Shown piece by piece: positions 30,157 to 39,752 of a DNA stretch of 48,565 nucleotides; positions within the stretch are counted from its first letter, which is position 1, and each line of letters opens with the position of its first letter. The translations under genes were made by a program, and so were the position numbers. The notes beneath the pieces were generated by a model. The model saw nothing but the letters and a program-made list of their open reading frames with translations, was not told where the DNA came from and did no database searches. The stretch comes from Candidatus Bipolaricaulota bacterium. GTDB taxonomy: Bacteria; Bipolaricaulota; Bipolaricaulia; UBA7950; UBA9294. The stretch spans positions 1 to 48,565 of the forward strand of contig JAUWPW010000004.1 in the NCBI GenBank assembly GCA_030611415.1. Direction: 5' to 3'.

Positions 30157-31188
30157 ATGTTCTTTGATGCTCATTGCGACACTGTGTTGAAAGTTATCAG
30201 TGGGAATCTAGACTTTAATACAGGGGAGGGCAAGGCTCATGTTACCCTCCCCGGGATGCTTTCAGCAGGAAGCTGCGCGCAGGTGTTTGCCTGTTTTGTG
30301 TTGAGTGACGAGCACCCAGGCAGAGAGCGGGAAGTGGCCCTGGGTATGATCCAGACGATTGTCCGGATGGCCACAAGAAGTGAGGGTAAGATGAAGATTG
30401 CTCTCAGCGCTTCGGAGCTTCATAGTGCGTGCGATGGCGGTCCGATTGCCGCCCTCATCGGACTAGAGGGCGCAGATCCGCTAGAAGGAAGAGCTGAGAA
30501 CCTGCACTATTTCTACGAGCTTGGCGTGCGTGATCTGATTCTTGCATGGAAGGATAACCCCTTTACAGGAACTACATTCGGTAGGAACACACCACTTACC
30601 GAGGAAGGGAAGAAGCTGGTTGCGATTGCTGAAGAGCTTAAAGTGATGATTGATGTATCCCATCTTTCAGATGTTGCGTTTGATGACATATGCAATACTG
30701 CAAAGCGTCCGTTCATTGCCAGCCACTCCAATTGTCGGGCATTATGTCCAGACAGACGCAACCTGACCGATTTAATGGTCCACAGGCTTGCGGAGCGTGG
30801 CGGAGTGATGGGGATCAACCTTTCTTCCGACTTTCTCGATCCTGTTTTCCGTGAGAAGTTGAAGTCCTACAGGCGTAAGGTTCTAGCGGACAAGAGGACT
30901 CCTGAGGAGCTTGATCGATTTCGCGCAAATGTCGCTACCTGGCCATGCCCATCGATCGAGTGGGTGACAAGACACATTCTCCACGCGATCAATGTTGGCG
31001 GTGAAGATTGCATCGGTCTCGGTGGGGATCTTGATGGGGTTACCAGTATTCCAAAGGGGCTTGAAGGAATTGCTGACTACAGCAAGCTGCCCGATCTTTT
31101 CCTCTCGGCTGGTCTCAGCACCGGGCAGGTGGAGAAGATTTGTTACCAGAACTTCAAGCGTGTGTTTTGTGAGGTGTTACCCAGCTGA
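30157..31188 (+). CDS. Membrane dipeptidase (peptidase M19)
   Basis: FFDAHCDTVL, IDVSHLSD, ASHSNCRALCPDRRNLTD, GLGGDLDGVTSIPKGLEGI. Confidence 0.9.
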   Translation: MFFDAHCDTVLKVISGNLDFNTGEGKAHVTLPGMLSAGSCAQVFACFVLSDEHPGREREVALGMIQTIVRMATRSEGKMKIALSASELHSACDGGPIAALIGLEGADPLEGRAENLHYFYELGVRDLILAWKDNPFTGTTFGRNTPLTEEGKKLVAIAEELKVMIDVSHLSDVAFDDICNTAKRPFIASHSNCRALCPDRRNLTDLMVHRLAERGGVMGINLSSDFLDPVFREKLKSYRRKVLADKRTPEELDRFRANVATWPCPSIEWVTRHILHAINVGGEDCIGLGGDLDGVTSIPKGLEGIADYSKLPDLFLSAGLSTGQVEKICYQNFKRVFCEVLPS

Positions 31189-31277
31189 ACCGGAGACATT
31201 GCCGCTAGTCTATATTTCATCAATGGCACTGCTGTACTTATTTCCTTAGTTCGACAGGGCTTGTCTGCGACGTTAAG

Positions 31278-33089
31278 CTAATCCACAGTGAGTGTCTTGC
31301 TTAGATTGCGGGGAAAATCAGGGTCGATCCCTCGCGAGGTGCTCATATAGTAGCTTATGAGTTGAAGTGGCAGGACAGCAAGAAGTGGGATCAGTTCTTG
31401 CCTTGTATCGACAAGTAGCAGATATTCGTCTACGTTATCCCGCAGTAGCTTGCTTGGAGCAGCGACTACGATTGAGTGTCCACCACGGCAGGCGACCTCA
31501 TTAACGTGGTTTACCATCATGGCTGTGTCTTGTGGGGCAGTAACAAAGAGGACCGGATAGTTGGCATGTACGGCTGATAGCGAGCCGTGCTTAAACTCAG
31601 AACTGAGCATCCCCTCACAATGCGCGTAGGTTATTTCCTTCAGTTTGAGCGCTCCTTCCATTGCTATGCCAAGTGTCACTCCATAACCCAGGTAGTACAT
31701 TTCATCATGAGGGTTGAGGAGGTCGGCCGTGTGGCGTGCAGCGGAGTCAGTCGCAGTAAGGGTTTCTGCGATAAGATCAGGAACGCAGCCCCAATCAATG
31801 TGCGATCCATGGCGTCGCAGTTTGTCAGCCAAATAGAGGAACAAAATCGCCTCGTTCAGAAAGGTTTTCGTTGCGGGAACGCTAATCTCATAGCCGCAAG
31901 CGAGCGGAAGGTAGTGGTTGGATGCATGCATTAATGTAGAGCCAAGGACATTCAGTATGCCCAAAATCTGTGCCCCTGATAAACGGGCTGCGTTAAGTGC
32001 ATTTAGCACATCTTTTGTCTCTCCGCTCTGGCTCACAAAGACTACCGCGTCAGTTGGTTTGAGGGTGTGCATTAGGGTCTCCGTAAACTGGGGCGCAAGC
32101 ACGGCGATTGCTGGAATGGTGGCTAGCTGGTTGAAATACGCTGCCCCGACTACACATGCATGGTAGCTTGTTCCACAACCAACAAAGTAAAGATGGTGCG
32201 CGTTACTCAGGGCTTTCACGAATGGGGCAACGTGGGGGGATGCCTCGAGCCAGTGGATCAACTCCGCTGCTGTGTACGGCTGTTCGTGAATCTCCTTCTC
32301 CATGAAGTGAACATAACCGCCTTTCTGGGCTACTTCCATCCCTTTTGTGAATCTCTCCGGGATTCGGTGGACCAGTTCTCCGGTGGATACCTGGCGGATC
32401 TCTACTCGGTCAGGCCATAGGGTGACCATCTCTCCATCCTGTAGTCGTAAGATCTTGTCCGTTAGAGGCAGGATAGAAGGAAGATCGGAAGAAACGCAAG
32501 TGGCTTGGTGGGCAATTCCCACAACAAGGCCAGAGCCATTCTTGATTGCGTACAGAGGACGGTGCCCACTCGTATTTTCTTCATTCCTTGAAGCAATTAC
32601 AAATGCATAGTCTCCTTCTAAGTCTTCCGCCGCTTTCCGAATTGCTTCGATCATGTTATAGCCTTGATTGATGTAGCGTTCTACGGCATGCACACAACTT
32701 TCTCCATCATTGGTTCCACGAACCACCATGCCTTCCGCGATGAACTCCTCACGCAAGGAAACGTTATTGACTATGTTTCCGTTGTGAGCGCCAACTAAGT
32801 TGGCTTTCGAGTCAAGGTGAGGTTGGGCGTTTACTTGTGAGGGAGAGCCAAAAGTAGCCCAGCGCAACTGCACGATACCTCGCTGCCCTTTCATTGTGTC
32901 AAATCTCAATCGTTTGTTCACTTCATCAATCTTGCCAGCATCTTTCCTTAGGTCAATTTGGCCTTCTCTATCGATGGTTGCACAGCCGATGGAATCATAG
33001 CCTCGATAGGCAAGCCGCCGACCCGCGTCAAGCAAGATATTCCCCAATGGTTGTTCGTTACTAGTAACAATTCCAAAGATTCCGCACAT
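31278..33089 (-). CDS. glmS: Glutamine--fructose-6-phosphate aminotransferase, divergent glutaminase motif
   Basis: MCGIFGIV N-terminus, YRGYDSIG, two SIS domains (GCGTSYHAC; SQSGETKDV). Confidence 0.9.
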   Translation of the reverse strand: MCGIFGIVTSNEQPLGNILLDAGRRLAYRGYDSIGCATIDREGQIDLRKDAGKIDEVNKRLRFDTMKGQRGIVQLRWATFGSPSQVNAQPHLDSKANLVGAHNGNIVNNVSLREEFIAEGMVVRGTNDGESCVHAVERYINQGYNMIEAIRKAAEDLEGDYAFVIASRNEENTSGHRPLYAIKNGSGLVVGIAHQATCVSSDLPSILPLTDKILRLQDGEMVTLWPDRVEIRQVSTGELVHRIPERFTKGMEVAQKGGYVHFMEKEIHEQPYTAAELIHWLEASPHVAPFVKALSNAHHLYFVGCGTSYHACVVGAAYFNQLATIPAIAVLAPQFTETLMHTLKPTDAVVFVSQSGETKDVLNALNAARLSGAQILGILNVLGSTLMHASNHYLPLACGYEISVPATKTFLNEAILFLYLADKLRRHGSHIDWGCVPDLIAETLTATDSAARHTADLLNPHDEMYYLGYGVTLGIAMEGALKLKEITYAHCEGMLSSEFKHGSLSAVHANYPVLFVTAPQDTAMMVNHVNEVACRGGHSIVVAAPSKLLRDNVDEYLLLVDTRQELIPLLAVLPLQLISYYMSTSRGIDPDFPRNLSKTLTVD

Positions 33090-33108
33090 AGATTGGTCCC
33101 CCTTTTCT

Positions 33109-33132
33109 TGTGTGAATAGTCCTATTCACACA
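33109..33132. promoter_or_regulatory. 11-bp inverted repeat, 2-nt spacer: TGTGTGAATAG-TC-CTATTCACACA
   Basis: Direct reading; lies just upstream of glmS ATG. Confidence 0.65.
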
Positions 33133-33137
33133 CACAA

Positions 33138-34439
33138 TTATGATCTCCGCGAATACAGGGCATACAATTGGTCCAGTGCTTTGTGGTAACGGGAGTCGAG
33201 CGCATCTACGTCAGTGAGCTCTGGTTCATTGCTCATTGTGACGTAGGGAATTGTTATTCCGTTCACTGTGAGCATTCCGCACGGAGCCTGGGCAATATCA
33301 GGCCAATCATCCTCTCTGTATGTGCGTTTCATTTCTTCGCAGGGGACGGAATGAGTGAGGATTCCGCCGGATTTCTTCTCATTGTAGCGAGCAATGTTTC
33401 TGCGCCAGGATTCATTGAATGATACCTGTACATAAAGGATGGCTGCACGAGAAAGAACTTCTGGCGAAAGGTAACCCAAGGCCTCAGAGTAGCCGTGCGC
33501 TTTGCCACGAGAGAGCTCGATGATAATGGTTTCATTAGATGACGTAGTTCTGCTGAGTAGTGGTCTTGCCTGCTGGTTGATCTTGCCGATCAGAAATGAC
33601 CACAGGCCATCGTCTGTAACATAGTAATTTCCCTTTATTGGCTGAGAGTAAAGTCGCTTTCGTCCGAGGTCTTCCCATAGATTGTCCTCTTCGCACTTTT
33701 CCCACAGAATAGGGAAATCATCGATGACGCGAAATGGAGAGATATGATAGCGTTTAGCTCGGCGTTCAACTGAGCATTTGTTCATAAAGTCGATGAACTC
33801 GCTCTTTCCACTGGCAGGACGACCCAGGAGAAGAAGAGTGCCAAATGTGTTCTTTGTAGTTGGGCCCTTTCTTGTATACCGGAGCGGAAGGATTGCTTCT
33901 ACTTGGGCAAGGAGGGTTGATGGTGAAGAATCCGCATTTACTATGCGTAGATTGCTGCCCTGAGCGATGTGCCATTCTTGCAGGTGTACAAGCATTTGCT
34001 TGAGCGTGGGTCTGTCCACCTCGAATTGCGGTGTTTTGCGTGCTTTCTGCCGCCGTATAGAGACATCTATTGGAATTGCCAACCGTAGGTATAAGTTTGG
34101 TCGGGACAGGGATAGCTCAACTTTACCGTAGGCATTGATGAATGACCTATCGTTAAGCGCCTTTGAATAGGCGAGGTGAACGCCCATATGCGACTCTTCC
34201 AGGCACATTTTGCCTTGTTGCGCGACGCTTTCCAGTTGTGCGCGGCGATAAGGAAGCTCGGCAATGATTGCCTCGGTGAGTCTCTCTCGTTCAGATAAGA
34301 TGTCGATTTTCTCTTTAGCCGCTACCTGTTTGACGAGTTCGGGAAAAACCTCGATTTGTTCCGGGTAGAAACGGGCAAGCATTTGTATTGTCTCGGTTTT
34401 TCCCGCTGTCGGTAGACCTTCTAAAATGATGTGTGGCAT
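33138..34439 (-). CDS. Protein with two P-loop nucleoside/thymidylate kinase-like domains
   Basis: Walker A GLPTAGKTE at N-terminus and GRPASGKSE mid-protein; 433 aa. Confidence 0.6.
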   Translation of the reverse strand: MPHIILEGLPTAGKTETIQMLARFYPEQIEVFPELVKQVAAKEKIDILSERERLTEAIIAELPYRRAQLESVAQQGKMCLEESHMGVHLAYSKALNDRSFINAYGKVELSLSRPNLYLRLAIPIDVSIRRQKARKTPQFEVDRPTLKQMLVHLQEWHIAQGSNLRIVNADSSPSTLLAQVEAILPLRYTRKGPTTKNTFGTLLLLGRPASGKSEFIDFMNKCSVERRAKRYHISPFRVIDDFPILWEKCEEDNLWEDLGRKRLYSQPIKGNYYVTDDGLWSFLIGKINQQARPLLSRTTSSNETIIIELSRGKAHGYSEALGYLSPEVLSRAAILYVQVSFNESWRRNIARYNEKKSGGILTHSVPCEEMKRTYREDDWPDIAQAPCGMLTVNGITIPYVTMSNEPELTDVDALDSRYHKALDQLYALYSRRS

Positions 34440-34627
34440 TCCTTCTCCTTACCGAGTAATTTTAGCTAACTAGGGCAGGAAAAGCACTTCTGATATACCA
34501 GATGCGCGTGACGACGGTTTGCATGAAGTGAATTCTCTGTTACACTAGTGTCTTGGTGTTGCATTCCGTTAAAGGTTCTGTTGCTGTGTGGATTGTGGCT
34601 AAAGATTCAAGAAAGGAGCTCTTAGAA

Positions 34628-36874
34628 TTGACAAGACTTGTGATTGTTGAATCCCCAACCAAGGCACGTACGATAGGTAAGTACCTTGGAAGTCCATATG
34701 TGGTGCTTTCTTCTCAGGGTCATGTGCGTGACTTACCAAAAAAGGAGTTGGGGGTGGATGTAGAAAACGAATTTACTCCCAAATTTGAGACCAAACGTAC
34801 GAAGCAAGTTACAAAGCTGCGACAAGCAGCCAAGAAGGCTAGACAGATCTACCTTGCGACTGATAACGACCGAGAGGGAGAGGCGATTGCCTATGATCTA
34901 TATACTATTCTGAAACGGGTAGTGAAGGACGATGATGCGTTTCTACGACCGGTTTTCAACGAGATTACAAAGCCGGTAATCCTTAAGGCGTTATCTAAGC
35001 CGTCGAGAATCAATGTCAATAAAGTTGAGGCACAGCGGACACGTCGCATCCTCGATCGGTTGGTTGGGTATCAAGTGAGCCCTCTTCTTTCGCGGGCAAT
35101 TGCAGGAAGCCAATTTGGAGGGCTTTCTGCTGGGCGAGTGCAGTCGGTTGCGCTTCGTTTCTTGTGCGACCGGGAAGCAGAGATTGCTTTATTTGTCCGT
35201 GAGGAGTACTGGGAAATCTACGTATGTCTAAGGGGGGAAGAAGCATTTACCGCGTCTCTGACCAAGAAGAACGGTAAGAAATTCGTTGCAAGTAGTGAGA
35301 CAGAGGCAAATAAGACCCTGAAAGAACTACAGGGCGAAGAAGCTGTTGTCAAAAGCATTGTGCAAGACACCCGGCTTCGACAACCTCCTCCTCCGTTTAT
35401 TACTAGCTCCCTGCAGCGAGCCGCTTCGTCATCTCTTGGTTTTGCGCCTAAACGTACAATGAGCATTGCTCAGCAATTGTATGAAGGAGTTAGGCTTCCT
35501 CAGGGAGATGTGGGACTAATCACCTATATGCGCACTGACTCGGTTCGCATGTCGGGCAGCGCGGTGAAGGAAGCGCGCCAGTTGATTGCCGAGCGATACG
35601 GGAAAGACTACTTATCGGCCAAGACTCGTCACTACAGGAACAAGAAACGTTCTCAAGATGCTCACGAGGCAATCCGTCCTACTACGGTGAGCTTAGGGCC
35701 GGAGAAAATTGCTTCCTGGCTTTCACCGGACCAGCGCAAATTATATGCGCTGATCTACAAGCGCTTTCTCTCCACTCAGATGTCAGAAGCCCTTTACAAG
35801 CAAGGCAAGGTTACTATAACGGCTGGTCGCTACACTTTGGAGGCGACCGGCAGCACACTTGTATTTGATGGGTTTCTTACCCTTTATCCGCGAGAGAAAA
35901 ACAGCGATGGCAAGATCCCAAATTGGTTGAGGGAGGGGCAAATCCTTGCGATAGAACGAGTGGATTTACAACAGAAATTCACTGAGCCACCGCGTCGTTA
36001 CAGTGAGGCTGGGCTGATCAGCATATTGGAGAAGAAGGGAATAGGTCGACCAAGCACTTATGCTACAATAGTATCGGTTATTCAGACACGTGACTATGTT
36101 CGCAAGAAGAATGGAAGCCTGTACCCAACCCTTCTTGGAGAGGAAGTCACTGAATTTCTGAAGCAGTACTTTCCCGAAACGGTGGAGGCTCACTTCACTG
36201 CACAGATGGAAAAAGATCTCGATCGTATTGAAGAGGGACAATTCTCACGAGCTGATGCGTTACAGGAATTCTATGATCCTTTCTCAAAGCGGCTGACAAG
36301 ACTTGAATCCCGCATCAAAGAGGGTAAGCCGTTCCGGGTAATGACCGATGTCGTTTGCGACAAGTGCAAGTCACCGATGGAGCTTCGGTATTGGAAGGGT
36401 TCACACTTTGTCGGTTGCTCGAACTACCCCGAGTGCCGAAATACGCGCAGTCTTCCGGCAGAGCTTCCTTATCGCCATAAGGATGGAGTATTGATCATCG
36501 CTGAGTCTCTGGAAAAAGTGGAGAAGGAAATGGAGACTAAAGCGACCTGTCCAGTTTGTGGAGAACCAATGACGACGAAAAGTGGTCGATATGGCCGCTA
36601 CCTAAGGTGTACCAATCCTGAGTGCAATAAAACAACTTCCATTCCTACCGGTGTTTCCTGTCCATCATGTGAGAAAGGGATGCTGGTTGAGCGATACTCG
36701 CAGAAACGCAGACAAACGTTCTATGGCTGCGACAACTATCCTAGCTGTCGGTATGCAATGTCTGAGCGACCGGTGAAGGCGTGCCCCACATGTGGGCATG
36801 GTGTGCTTGTAGAGAAGAAAGGTAAGCTTGTTTGTAATAACAAAAACTGCTCGTACAGCAAAGAGATTAAATAG
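34628..36874 (+). CDS. topA: DNA topoisomerase I (TTG start likely)
   Basis: RLVIVESPTKARTIGKYLG, YMRTDSVRMS, multiple C-terminal Cys4 zinc ribbons. Confidence 0.96.
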   Translation: MTRLVIVESPTKARTIGKYLGSPYVVLSSQGHVRDLPKKELGVDVENEFTPKFETKRTKQVTKLRQAAKKARQIYLATDNDREGEAIAYDLYTILKRVVKDDDAFLRPVFNEITKPVILKALSKPSRINVNKVEAQRTRRILDRLVGYQVSPLLSRAIAGSQFGGLSAGRVQSVALRFLCDREAEIALFVREEYWEIYVCLRGEEAFTASLTKKNGKKFVASSETEANKTLKELQGEEAVVKSIVQDTRLRQPPPPFITSSLQRAASSSLGFAPKRTMSIAQQLYEGVRLPQGDVGLITYMRTDSVRMSGSAVKEARQLIAERYGKDYLSAKTRHYRNKKRSQDAHEAIRPTTVSLGPEKIASWLSPDQRKLYALIYKRFLSTQMSEALYKQGKVTITAGRYTLEATGSTLVFDGFLTLYPREKNSDGKIPNWLREGQILAIERVDLQQKFTEPPRRYSEAGLISILEKKGIGRPSTYATIVSVIQTRDYVRKKNGSLYPTLLGEEVTEFLKQYFPETVEAHFTAQMEKDLDRIEEGQFSRADALQEFYDPFSKRLTRLESRIKEGKPFRVMTDVVCDKCKSPMELRYWKGSHFVGCSNYPECRNTRSLPAELPYRHKDGVLIIAESLEKVEKEMETKATCPVCGEPMTTKSGRYGRYLRCTNPECNKTTSIPTGVSCPSCEKGMLVERYSQKRRQTFYGCDNYPSCRYAMSERPVKACPTCGHGVLVEKKGKLVCNNKNCSYSKEIK

Positions 36875-36937
36875 TGAAAAGGCAAGACAAATCTCGTTTT
36901 GCTGAATACTTAGAGATGGCTGCTCTAAACAACGTGC

Positions 36938-37879
36938 TCAAACGTCTTCAGATAGGAGCTTGAACCATTCGAGTCGTTGTTTAAGGTTGGAATCCTGCAG
37001 TTTGGCCAGAGCCTCTTTTTGTATCTGGCGTACACGCTCTCTGCTAATCGCAAATTCGGCACCTACTTCATCGAGCGTTCGAGGCTGATAATCGTGAAGG
37101 CCGTAGCGTAGCTCGATAATTCTTCTCTCTCGGTTAGTCAGCCGCTCGCCCAGAGCAGATTGCAGTTCCCGCATAAGGAGGTGTTGAAACGTCTCTTTTT
37201 CCGGAGAGGTTGCAGTGTTGTCTTCTATGAAGTCTCCAAGGACCGAGCCATCATCATCGTAACCGATTGGCATATCCAGTGAATTCATGTTTTGCGACGT
37301 TTTCTTTGCTTTTATGACGTTTTCCACGCTAGTGTCCAATTCGTTGGCCAGATCCTCTGGCGTGGGTGGCTCTCCGTGCTTCTTAAGATGATTGCGTTCT
37401 AGTTGGTAGATCTTGCGGATCAGTTCATTGATGTGTGTTGGAACACGGATCATTCGCGATCGGTTCGTGATCGCCCGCAAGATCGCTTGGCGAATCCACC
37501 AAGTGGCGTACGTTGAGAACTTGTAGCCCCTTTTGTAATCAAATTTCTCTATTGCCTTCATCAATCCTAAATTGCCTTCTTGGATTAGGTCGAGAAATGG
37601 CAGGCCACAGCCTCGGTATTTTTTGGCGATGGATACGACCAATCGCAGGTTTGCTTCAGCGAGCTCTTCCTTCGCTTGTCTATTACCCATCTCAATGCGC
37701 TTGGCGATGCGTACCTCGTCTTCGCGGCTAAGGAGTGGCACACGGCTAATCTCGTCAAAATACGTGCGAATGGGGTTGTCTGACCGTTTCCGCGGTTTTT
37801 CTTCCCCGCGTTTGTTCCTGGCAGGTGCAGCACCGCTTACGTTCTTTCTCAGGTTTACGGTCGCACTAGTTGTTTTCAC
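36938..37879 (-). CDS. rpoD: RNA polymerase primary-type sigma factor (GTG start after AGGAGG)
   Basis: Regions 1.2-4.2: [57 protein letters not shown]. Confidence 0.93.
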   Translation of the reverse strand: MKTTSATVNLRKNVSGAAPARNKRGEEKPRKRSDNPIRTYFDEISRVPLLSREDEVRIAKRIEMGNRQAKEELAEANLRLVVSIAKKYRGCGLPFLDLIQEGNLGLMKAIEKFDYKRGYKFSTYATWWIRQAILRAITNRSRMIRVPTHINELIRKIYQLERNHLKKHGEPPTPEDLANELDTSVENVIKAKKTSQNMNSLDMPIGYDDDGSVLGDFIEDNTATSPEKETFQHLLMRELQSALGERLTNRERRIIELRYGLHDYQPRTLDEVGAEFAISRERVRQIQKEALAKLQDSNLKQRLEWFKLLSEDV

Positions 37880-38017
37880 TCTTCCTCCTGAATACTGTGG
37901 GTAAGAGAGAGATCTCAACAAACAACGAGAATCGGGTGGGTAACACCCCCCCCGATCTGTGACGAATTCCATTCTCTCAGAACACTTCTCACGTAGTATC
38001 CCACAACAAAACACTTT

Positions 38018-38046
38018 ATTATAACACAAATCACCTGGCTTGTGAA
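38018..38046 (-). promoter_or_regulatory. Putative sigma-A promoter for the sigma factor gene
   Basis: Minus strand TTCACA N17 TATAAT. Confidence 0.6.
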
Positions 38047-38182
38047 GCCAAGGAAAGGAGCGTTTGGAAGAATTCTCCAGGGACTACATATACTCTAAGA
38101 AGCACAGTGTTTTCCTTTACAACAATAGAGATAGTGCAGTACTATGAACGCATGTATTAGCTTGCCACACAGGGAGGAAAAA

Positions 38183-39505
38183 ATGATAAAGCGGATCGTA
38201 TTGGCCGAAGTAATTCTTCTTCTTGGGTTAGTTCTAGTTTCAACTGCTTTGTTTGCGGGGGAAAGCTTGACTATTTATACCGAAGGAATTGCCTGTGTTG
38301 AAGAGTCTCGCACAGTTCTACTAGTAGGCGGAGATGCTGAAAAGCTGCGACTGGATAACGTGCCAAGTCGGCTTATTCCTTCTTCGCTTCAGGTTGATCT
38401 TGATGGTGAGATCCTGGCTCAGGCCTTTTACTACACGCCACCGGAGCGAATATTGACCGCACAGATTGGTGAGCAGATACAGCTAGAAAGTGAAGGGAAA
38501 CTCTACCATGGCACGCTGCTCGCAGTTGGCGAATGGCTCGCGCTAAGAGATGAAAATGAAAGGATTCATCTAATCAAGAATCCAGAACGAATTGAGATTC
38601 AGAGTGGGAATGAGCTTGCCCTTAGCCCTTATGTCGAGCTGACGCTAAGCTGTCAGCAAGGCGGCGTTAAGTTGATCGAGCTGCTTTACTTGACAGAGGG
38701 AATCAGCTGGAAGGCGAGTTACATCGGAGTTCTTAGCCAAGACGAGACAAGTCTTGCCTTGGATGCGTGGATTTCTGTGAGCAATGGCTGTGGCCGGGAT
38801 TTTACCGATGCGACAGTGAAGCTTGTTGCTGGAGAGGTAAACAGAGAGCCACAGAGTACAGGATACGGACGTAGTGCCATGGCCTTGGAAGCAGTGCAGA
38901 AGACATCGCTCACCGGAGAAACAGCATTTGAGTATCATGTTTATAAGGTTCCTGGTAAGCTTAGCGTTGCCAACGGAAGATCGAAACTCGTTCCGTATAC
39001 AGCTTCGGCATCGGTCGGTGTGAACAAGACGTATACCTATGATGGCGCCTACTACGATGGCGTAAAAGTGGCTTTGGAATTTGTAAACAGTTTGGCAAAC
39101 GGCCTTGGCAACGCTCTTCCTGGAGGTGTGGCTCGTATCTTCCAGCAGCAATCTGATGGCACAACCTTGTTTATCGGCGAAAGCAGGATTATGGATACAC
39201 CGGTAGACGAGCAAATCAGTCTGGAAGTAGGAAGCGCGTTCGATCTTGTAGGTGAAAGGATTCAGGTATCGAGAGAACAGGTTGCTTCGTCCACATACCG
39301 GGGAAGCTATCTGATCACCCTAGCCAATCACAAGGAAGAAGCAGTATTGATCAGCGTCGTTGAGCACCCTGGAGGTTCGTCCTGGGAGATCCTTTCATCA
39401 TCCGAAGGGTATGAGAAGGTGGATTCCGATACAATTTGCTTTTCAATGAATGTCCCTGCCGGAGAGAAGAAGGAGGTTAGCTACACCGTTGAATATCGCT
39501 ACTGA
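38183..39505 (+). CDS. Secreted/membrane-anchored DUF4139-like protein
   Basis: N-terminal hydrophobic signal; LLYLTEGISWKASYIGVL...; strong GGAGG upstream of ATG 38183. Confidence 0.65.
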   Translation: MIKRIVLAEVILLLGLVLVSTALFAGESLTIYTEGIACVEESRTVLLVGGDAEKLRLDNVPSRLIPSSLQVDLDGEILAQAFYYTPPERILTAQIGEQIQLESEGKLYHGTLLAVGEWLALRDENERIHLIKNPERIEIQSGNELALSPYVELTLSCQQGGVKLIELLYLTEGISWKASYIGVLSQDETSLALDAWISVSNGCGRDFTDATVKLVAGEVNREPQSTGYGRSAMALEAVQKTSLTGETAFEYHVYKVPGKLSVANGRSKLVPYTASASVGVNKTYTYDGAYYDGVKVALEFVNSLANGLGNALPGGVARIFQQQSDGTTLFIGESRIMDTPVDEQISLEVGSAFDLVGERIQVSREQVASSTYRGSYLITLANHKEEAVLISVVEHPGGSSWEILSSSEGYEKVDSDTICFSMNVPAGEKKEVSYTVEYRY

Positions 39506-39524
39506 ACAACTCAATGGAGAGGAG

Positions 39525-39752
39525 ATGTTACAACGTTACAAGGAAGCGGTAGAAAAAGCACTTCCTCATTTACCGGTGAAAAACGGTGTGGTTGACATCG
39601 ATTCACTCTGGGTAGAGCTCTCCATTCCATACAGTCTCTTACGGGAGATTATCTCACGGAACGATCTTTCTCTTCCCGATAATGTGAAGAGGATTAGCAT
39701 GAAGTCGCGTTTAGGAGAGGAGAGTGCAAAGACAGCAAGGCAAAAGAGATGA
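39525..39752 (+). CDS. Small hypothetical protein
   Basis: GGAGAGGAG before ATG; overlaps next gene. Confidence 0.6.
   Translation: MLQRYKEAVEKALPHLPVKNGVVDIDSLWVELSIPYSLLREIISRNDLSLPDNVKRISMKSRLGEESAKTARQKR

Noticed and set aside
32960-33137. glmS ribozyme upstream of glmS
   Set aside because: Gap between the kinase stop and glmS start is only about 48 nt, too short for the ribozyme.
38645-39214. 189-aa antisense ORF under the DUF4139-like gene
   Set aside because: Long, but fully antisense to a gene with good RBS and signal peptide; no motif seen.
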